A stretch of 64,000 nt of DNA from NCBI RefSeq assembly GCF_035594125.1, contig NC_087156.1, forward strand, positions 20,694,497 to 20,758,496, written 5' to 3'. The position numbers and the translations under genes are program-made. Of the stretch, positions 53,399 to 64,000 are shown piece after piece. Within the stretch, counting starts at the first letter, position 1. Every line of letters starts with the position of its first letter. Under the pieces are notes generated by a model, which was not told the DNA's origin, did no database searches, and saw only the letters and a list, made by a program, of their open reading frames with translations. The stretch comes from Scylla paramamosain (lineage: Eukaryota > Arthropoda > Malacostraca > Decapoda > Portunidae).

Positions 53399-53825
53399 TC
53401 ATACACAACTTTCCTTCCTGCCATGCACTGCAGGCCTCCACATTTCTCCCTTGTCAGCCATCAACTTTGCACACTCCCTCAGGTGGCCCAACTCCTGAAT
53501 GTGGTCAGTGATGTGGCGACGAGCACTGGCTTGATCTTCATTCCTTCTCTACATCTCTTCCATCTCTGCCCTGAAGTCGAGCAGTTCACCCACCACCACT
53601 GTTATCCATCTGCTGATTTGGGGGATTTAGGGGTGGTGGTTTGGCAAGACACGGTCCATCCCAGCATGGTAGAAGGGCAACACAATGGGGCACACTGATT
53701 CATACACCAGGTGCCCAACTCCCCACTTCAGTCACATTTTCTCAAGTGTCATATTCACTTTGCACTCAGGAAATATGTGCACCCAGTGACCTTCCCCAAA
53801 AATGTTCCAGCAGAAAAATCCATTG
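53399..53825 (-). pseudogene. TAFAZZIN: Tafazzin pseudogene (C-terminal half)
   Basis: One minus-strand frame gives [16 protein letters not shown], then a TGA stop, then LKWGVGHLVYESVCPIVLPF, YHAGMDRVLPNHHP, a TAA stop, ITVVVGELLDFRAEMEEM, a TAG stop, and RRNEDQASARRHITDHIQEL. By memory these align in order with tafazzin, the mitochondrial cardiolipin transacylase: the HIFPEGKVN acyltransferase block, the GIGRLIAE..NPIILP block, and the C-terminal helix. Gly in PEGK is Cys here. Three in-frame stops and no intron signals across about 140 codons indicate a dead copy, possibly processed, although no poly(A) remnant is visible. Upstream is cut off by an (AT)n tract. Confidence 0.8.
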
Positions 53826-53862
53826 CTTGTTGTGTGTCAAGAGGTGTCTTTTATTAATCAGT

Positions 53863-53966
<104 letters not shown>

Positions 53967-54131
53967 CTGTACACAGGTAATCATTTAACATCATCTTGGA
54001 CTCATTTCTTCATTTGCACAAGATATTCATAAGGCTATCAGTGTTTATATAGGAGTGATCAATATGTGTGTTAGCAGGCTAGCATATCATGTTTATTAAT
54101 GAAATATATACTGATGGACCAAATTATCAAT

Positions 54132-54314
54132 TTACAAATCCTTTATCTTGCTTATTCTTCTTAAAAAGTAGTCATAACAAGTCTTCACTTGCTCCTGACT
54201 AAGTACTTTATCATTATGGAACATCTCAGTTCCTGAACTCCTTCCTGCCTTTTCTGAGGTGGAAAAGACCATATGAAGTCCCAGGAGTAAAGCCAACAGG
54301 ATAAATTCTTGCAA
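54132..54314 (-). CDS. Hypothetical 60-aa peptide or terminal exon
   Basis: The minus-strand ORF starts MQEFILLALLLGLHMVFS, a signal-peptide-like hydrophobic stretch, then a polar 42-residue tail ending DYFLRRISKIKDL. Alternatively only 54132-54253 is an exon, because CTTTTCCACCTCAG precedes it. No homologue recognised. Confidence 0.2.
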   Translation of the reverse strand: MQEFILLALLLGLHMVFSTSEKAGRSSGTEMFHNDKVLSQEQVKTCYDYFLRRISKIKDL

Positions 54315-54401
54315 TTCAAATTAGGTAATAGATTTTGTATGTCTATATAGAGTATAAGATAAATACTTTATCACATAGTATTAAATAAAATTGAATATAG
54401 T

Positions 54402-56190
<1,789 letters not shown>

Positions 56191-56197
56191 AACATAT

Positions 56198-58132
<1,935 letters not shown>

Positions 58133-58149
58133 CTCAGATGGGGTGCAGC

Positions 58150-59044
58150 TTCCATCAGCAGGGGAACTGGACTATACACCCGTGAGACTCACTCAAATTA
58201 ACCTATGCAATAACACTGAAATTATATGACAATTATAGTTTTAGAACATAATAAGCATAGTGAGAATTTAGCTAGTCAAGATGATTACAGTATGAAGCAT
58301 TTTTGTATACCTTATGACAGTTCACATAAGAACTCCCCACAAACAGATGACCATGATAAAGTTCTACACAAGAGCACCAAACTTTCTCATAAGGCAGCAC
58401 AGTAATATATTGGGGTAACTGTGATAGCAGCAAACCACAGTAACAGGGATTCACACAGTGGTTATATTAGCAATAACAGGTTGTTATCAGTTCATTAGGC
58501 TGTGACACCTCAATGTCCTACAACCAAAACCACCAGGTTTCACACCATACCACAGCTACCTACATCCAGGTCTACCATGAGCTGAGTTGAGGTTTCTCTT
58601 TTGCCCACAAGCCCTGGGAGTGCCCACACTTACCAAAAATTCATCAAGTGGGAATATTATGAGAATATACAAATCTGCAAGACATCCTGACAAGACTATC
58701 TCACCATCCAGGCAGCTCTGACTATTCCCCACAATTGTACTTATCCACAGTTGAGCTAAGCTTACTTCCAGTCACCACTCATCCACATGATAGAAGAAAC
58801 CAACCCTCACTTTTGGAAGAGACCAATCTCAACCAATCAATGTGATAAACCAGCAAAGCAAAAAAAGCATATATTCAACCCGCAAACTGTGACATACATC
58901 ATATGATGAACAGCATGTAACTGAGACTTATATCATACGATGTGAAGGCTACTTTTAAACTTGGCACTTTATATTTTGCTTCCATATGCCTTGAAATGAC
59001 ATTTGACAACTCAGGTTGAGTGAGTCCATGCTTCCTCCCCCTCC

Positions 59045-59045
<1 letters not shown>
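58150..59045. other. No gene recognised
   Basis: Unique-looking sequence with short ORFs only. Confidence 0.5.

Positions 59046-59049
<4 letters not shown>

Positions 59050-59122
<73 letters not shown>
59050..59122. repeat. (CT)n microsatellite
   Basis: 73 bp of CT after a C-rich run. Confidence 0.98.
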
Positions 59123-59127
<5 letters not shown>

Positions 59128-59172
59128 GTGTATGTTTGTGTGTTTACCTAGTTGTGATTTATTGGAAAAGAG

Positions 59173-60960
59173 CTATGCTTGTGCTGTCCCATCTCCATAT
59201 CTTTTAATATCCAACTTAGCCCTGAATTGATGTATACTTTCTGCATTTACTATCTCCTCATCCAGACTGTTCCGTACATCTATACTTCTATATGGGAAAC
59301 TATACTTTTTGATGTCTCTTCTACAAGCACTCCTCTTCAGCTTCTTTCCATGTCCTCTAGTGTCCCATGTATCCCAGACCATTAAGTTGCTCCAGTCCAT
59401 CTCCTCTACTCCCTCATATGCTTTATATATTGCAATCAAGTCTCCCCTTTCTCTCCTCTTTTTCAACATTGCTAGATGTATTCTTTCCAGTCTCTCTTCA
59501 TATGACAAGTCCCTGATACTTGCTACCATCTTTGTAGCTGCTCTCTGGAACTCTCTCCAACTTCCTTATATCCTTTTCCTTGTATGGCGACCACACTACT
59601 AGGTCTTATCAGCGACATGATCATCTTCCTGACCATCTCTTCATCCATATATGCAAAGGCCTGCCTTATTCTTCTCAACAAGTTATAGGTTTCTCCTGTA
59701 ATTTTGCTAATGTGTCTCTCCAGGGTTAGGTTTCCAGTCACTGTAACACTGAGATCCTTTTCCTCTTCTGCTCCACTCAACCTTACACCATTCAACACAT
59801 AATTTCCTTTTACTCTTTTTGTACTTTTTTTCCAAATTCTATTACTTTATTCTTCTTTAAATTAAATTCCATTTCCCATCTGTAATTCCACTCTGATATC
59901 TTGTTCAGGTCTTCTTGTAACATTCCACAATCCTCTGTGGTCTCAACTTTTTTCAGAAACTTTGCATCATCTGCAAAAAGGCTCATGTAGCTGTTCACAC
60001 TCTCCTTCATATCATTTATATAGACTGCAAACATGATTGGTGCAAGTACTGAGCCTTGGAGTACTCCACTTATGACTTCCCTCCATGATGATTTTTTATC
60101 TTTTACTACCGTTCTCATTTCTCTGTTTGTCAAGAAATTTTCCATCCATCTCAGCAGGCCTCCCCCTTAGCCCACCATTATGCTTCAACTTCCACAACAA
60201 TTTCCTGTGTGGCACTTTATCAAAGGCCTTCTTCAGGTCTAAGTAAACACAATCAGCCCATCCATCTCTTTCTTGCATTATATCCACCACTCTAGAATGA
60301 AAACTCAGTAAGTTTGTAACACACGATCTCCCTCTCCTATATCCAAATTGTTGCTTTATCATCACTTAATTTCCTTCTAGGTACTGCATCCATTTATCCT
60401 TCACCAATCTTTCACACATTTTGCACACCACACTTGTTAGAGACACAGGTCTATAGTTTAAGGGCTCCTCTTTACTACCACCTTTGTATATTGGCATTAT
60501 GTTGGCTCTCTTCCATTCAATTGGGACTCTACTTTCAATTAGGGAACTTTCAATAATATTATGTATTACCCATGTCAACTGCTGATTGCACTCTTTTAGT
60601 ATCCATTCTGACACTCCATCAGGTCCAGGGGCCTTCCTAATATCTAGTTCCTCCATCTTTTTCTGGACATCCTCTTCAGTCACTTGGATTTCCCCCAGAC
60701 CCATTTCCTCACTCATCTCACTCTGCCACACAGATGTTTTCTCTTTTGTGAATACTGATTGAAAACTCCTGTTCATTATCACTGCCAATTCAGCCGGATC
60801 CACACACATTTGACCATTCACCTTCAATCTGCTTATTCCTTCTCTATTTTTCATTTTGCTGTTCACATATCTGAAGAATAGTTTTGGTTCCTCTTTGTAT
60901 TTGTCCATAACATCTTTCTCATAATTTTTCCTTTCTTCTCTAATAACCCTTACATATTCA
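59173..60960 (-). mobile_element. Second LINE family (LINE C), 5'-truncated, frameshifted
   Basis: Minus strand, in order: RKAPGPDGVSEWILKECNQQ and NYRPVSLTSVVCKMCERLV (60908-60366); FGYRRGRSCVTNLL and YLDLKKAFDKVPHRKLLWKL (60365-60096); GVLQGSVLAPIMFAVYINDM and the catalytic SLFADDAKFLKK (60145-59810); then a thumb and C-terminal region to a stop at 59173 (KRYGDGTAQA). Frame changes at about 60365, 60140, 59800 and 59525. The FADD box and PGPDGV motif fit a jockey/CR1-group element, clearly distinct from LINE A and from the copy-1 family. Confidence 0.85.
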
Positions 60961-61189
60961 TTTCTTGTAGTTGTGTAGTTTTACCATAGCTCTTGCGTAT
61001 TTTTCCTCCATCATCTATTCCATGCCGTTTCCCTCTCCTCCCTAGCTATTTCACACATTTATGATTGAGGATGATTGGAGAGTAGTACAGGAAAGGTGGT
61101 GATGGGTGAAGGAGAAATAAATGGGGAGGGTAGGGAAGGCTAAGTCATCAGAAAAGAGATTAGTAGGCAGCTGTGAGCTTGTTCATGTT

Positions 61190-62290
61190 TTTTTTACTGC
61201 CCAAGGACAACAAAAATCCAATAAAAAAAAAAAATGCCTACTGAAATGCCAGTCCCATAAAAGGGTCCAAAGTGGTAGTCAAAAATTAAAGGATAAGTGT
61301 CTTGAAACCTCCCTCTTGAAGGAATTCAAGTCATAGGAAGATGGAAATACAGAAGCAGGCAGGGAGTTCCAGTTTACCAGAGAAAGGGATGAATGATTGA
61401 GAATACTGGTTAACTCTTGCATTAGAGAAGTGGACAGAATAGGGGTGAGAGAAAGAAGAAAGTCTTGTGCAACAAGGCTGCAGGAGGAGGGAAGGCATGC
61501 AGTTAGCAAGATCAGAAGAGCAGTTAGCATGAAAATAGCGGTAGAAGACAGCTAGAGATGCAACATTGTGGCGATGAGAGAGAGGCTGAAGACAGTCAGT
61601 TAGAGGAGAGGAGTTGATGAAATGAAAAGCTTTTGATTCCACCCTGTGTAGAAGAGCAGTATGAGTGGAACCTCCCAGACATGTGAAGCATACTCAATAC
61701 ATGGAAAGATAACGCCCTTGTACAGAGTTAGCAGATGGGGGTTTGAGAAAAACTGACGGAGACATCTCAGAACGCCTAACTTCATAGAAGCTGTTTTAGC
61801 TAGAGATGAGATGTGAAGTTTCCAGTTCAGATTATAAATAAAGGACAGACCGAGGATGTTCAGTGTAGAAGAGGGGGACAGTTGAGTGTCATTGAAGAAG
61901 AGGGGATAGTTGTCTGGAAGGTTGTGTTGAGTTGATAGATGGAGGAATTGAGTTTTTGAGGCATTGAACAGTGCCAAGTTTGCTCTGCCCAATCAGAAAT
62001 TTTAGAAAGATCAGAAGTCAAGCGTTCTGTGGCTTCCCTGCGTGAAATGTTTACCTCCTGAAGGGTTGGATGTCTACAAAAAGATGTGGAAAATTGCAGG
62101 GTGGTATCAGCGTAGGAGTGGATAGGACAAGAAGTTTGGTTTAGAAGATCATTAATGAATAATAAGAAGAGAGTGGGCGACAGGACAGAACCCTGAGGAA
62201 CACCACTGTTAATAGATTTAGGAGAAGAACAGTGACCGCCTACCACAGCAGCAATTGAATGGCCAGAAAGGAAACTTGAGTTGGGGGCAA
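61190..62290 (-). mobile_element. Jockey/CR1-like LINE copy 4
   Basis: Minus strand: SIAAVVGGHCSSPKSINSGV, SVLSPTLFLLFINDLLNQTS, then an RT box that has lost one Asp (SYADTTLQFS), the thumb ([20 protein letters not shown]), and the same C-terminus and 3' end as copies 1-3. Multiple frame changes. Confidence 0.85.
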
Positions 62291-62359
62291 ATGAGCAGGT
62301 ATTTTGCTGATTTTCCTTGAAATGACTACTGCTTGTGTCAGAGACCCATCTTTGTGTGC

Positions 62360-63662
62360 CGAGCACATAACAGAGATGATAGTGTCTGGCATGAAGGCGT
62401 ACATTCGTAACTCTTTTCTTGACCTAAACATTCCAAACCTTGGTTTAACACAGCTTGTTCTCATGCTATACATGATAGAGAGGTGGCCCACAAAGGGTAC
62501 TTAAGCCTTCCATCACCAGAATCTCTTGCACTTTATATTTCTGTCCAGAACCATGCCAAGTCTGTTCTTCAACTAGCTAAAACCTCCTTCTTTAAAAGAA
62601 AATGTCAAAATCTTTCAAGATCTAACTCCCCTCATGACTTCTGGCATCTAGCCAAAAATATCTCCAATAACTTTGCTCCTTCTTTCCTTCCTTTATTTCA
62701 GCCAGATGGCACCACTGCTATCACATCTATCTCTAAAGCTGAACTCTTCACTCAAATCTTTGCTAAAAACTCTACCTTGGACGATTCAGGGCTTGTTCCT
62801 CCCTCTCCTCCACTCTCTGACTACTTCATGCTACCTATTAAAATTTTTCACAATGATGTTTTCCATGCCCCTGCTGGCCTAAACCCTCGGAAGGCTTACG
62901 GACCTGATGGGGTCCCTCCTATTGTTCTCAAAAACTGTGTCTCCATGCTTGCAGCTTGCACCTTGCCTAGTGAAACTCTTTCAACTTGGTCTGTCAACAT
63001 CTACCTTTCCTTCTTGCTGGAAGTTTGCCTACATTCAGCCTGTTCCTTAAAAGGGTGACCGTTCTAATCCCTCAAACTATCATCCTATTGCTTTAATTTC
63101 CTGCCTATATAAAGTTTTTCAATCTATCCTCAACAGGAAGATTCTTAAACATCTATCACTTCACAACCTTCTATCTGATCGCCAGTATGGGTCCCGTCAA
63201 GGCTGCTCTACTGGTGATCTTCTGGCTTTCCTTACTGAGTCTTGGTCATCCTCTTTCAGAAATTCTGGTGGTGAAACTTTTTCTGTTGCCTTGGATATAT
63301 CAAAAGCTTTCGATAGAGTCTGGCACAAAGCTTTGATTTTCAAACTACTCTCCTACTTCATCTCAAGTTTCCTTTCTGACTGTTCTATTGCTGCTGTGGT
63401 AGATGGTCACAGTTCTTCTCTTAAATCTATTAACAGTGGTGTCCCTCAGGGTTCTATCCTGTCTCCTACTCTCTTCTTATTATTCATCAAATACCTTCTA
63501 AACCAAACTTCTTGTCGTATCCACTCCTACGCTGATGATACCACCCTGCACTTTTCCGTCTTTTCAAAGATGTCCAACACTTCACATTTCACACAGGGAA
63601 GCCACAGAACGCCTGACGCCTGTGTCAGCTGTCTTCTATCGCTATTTTCATGCTAACTGCTC
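62360..63662 (+). mobile_element. Jockey/CR1-like LINE copy 5, with internal deletion
   Basis: Plus strand: a region upstream of RT (SVLQLAKTSFFKRKCQNLSR, SPHDFWHLAKNISNNFAPSF), KAYGPDGVPPIVLKN, LDISKAFDRVWHKALIFKL and SYADDTTLHFS. At about 63620 it jumps to the far C-terminal part (VFYRYFHANCSSDL), a deletion of roughly 400 bp relative to copy 1, and then meets a SINE fragment. Lies head-to-head with copy 4. Confidence 0.85.
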
Positions 63663-63712
63663 TTCTGATCTTGCTGTCACAACCCCTCGGGTTACATCAC
63701 GTACCTACTTGC
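63663..63712 (-). mobile_element. SINE core fragment
   Basis: The minus strand carries AGCAGCAAGTAGGTACGTGA and CCCGAGGGGTTGTG, the core shared with 24802-25060 and 51713-51830. Confidence 0.65.
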
Positions 63713-64000
63713 TGCTAGGACCATGAGGGTAAGGGTAAGACACCATCTATGAATATGTATTGTAGTAAAGCTATTATACCTACTAATAATCCCATGGTAA
63801 TACATAAGTATGGAACAAATTTTAGAAAAGCAGATTTTTTTTTTTTTTTTTTTTCTGAGTGTAAAAGATGTCTGCCTTCTCATCATGCTTTTTTTAGTCC
63901 CCTAGGTGGTCACAGTACATTCCCCAGCAGAATCATCCACATGGGAGGCAAATATTCAGTACACACATTGCAGTGATGCAGAGGAGTGCCAAAACACTGC

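Overview
This is eukaryotic, AT-rich, intron-containing DNA. It carries dinucleotide microsatellites of 60-150 bp, an interstitial (CCTAA)n block (the arthropod telomere motif), non-LTR retrotransposons, a BEL/Pao-type LTR element, pogo/Tigger-like DNA elements and a tRNA-derived SINE. Together these suggest an arthropod, and the microsatellite load makes a decapod crustacean most likely. The species call is inference.

Two host genes can be reconstructed exon by exon with matching splice phases. (1) A UBE2T-type ubiquitin-conjugating enzyme lies on the minus strand (7133-12697, six coding exons). (2) An 847-residue protein lies on the plus strand (27655-48000, nine coding exons). Its C-terminal half is a diverged proteasome lid subunit PSMD11/Rpn6 (TPR-like helices plus PCI domain). 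Its first ~440 residues are a Ser/Pro/Lys-rich disordered extension that canonical PSMD11 lacks.

Layout. 1-7100: no recognisable gene; one hairpin MITE and microsatellites. 7133-12697: UBE2T, with an antisense jockey/CR1-like LINE in intron 2. 13138-24440: a minus-strand LINE whose ORF1 has an SGNH-esterase-like domain and whose ORF2 has endonuclease, reverse transcriptase and a zinc-knuckle tail. This LINE has an internal tandem duplication and is split by a 5.66-kb BEL/Pao-like element (17110-22772) flanked by a 5-bp target duplication. 24690-27000: SINE, diverged tandem repeats, and a palindromic element of repeated 15-mers with the telomere-like repeat in its loop. 27655-48000: the PSMD11-like gene. 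Its introns hold three pogo/Tigger-like elements and a 2.92-kb terminal-inverted-repeat transposon carrying a decayed gene of a widespread uncharacterised arthropod family. 48000-64000: mostly repeats, with relics of a trypsin-like protease and of tafazzin, a few unassigned exon candidates, a second LINE family (59160-60960) and several short or rearranged copies of the first.

The two genes share ubiquitin-proteasome themes (an E2 enzyme and a lid-subunit relative). They are transcribed divergently about 15 kb apart with repeats between them, and nothing in the sequence shows that they act together.
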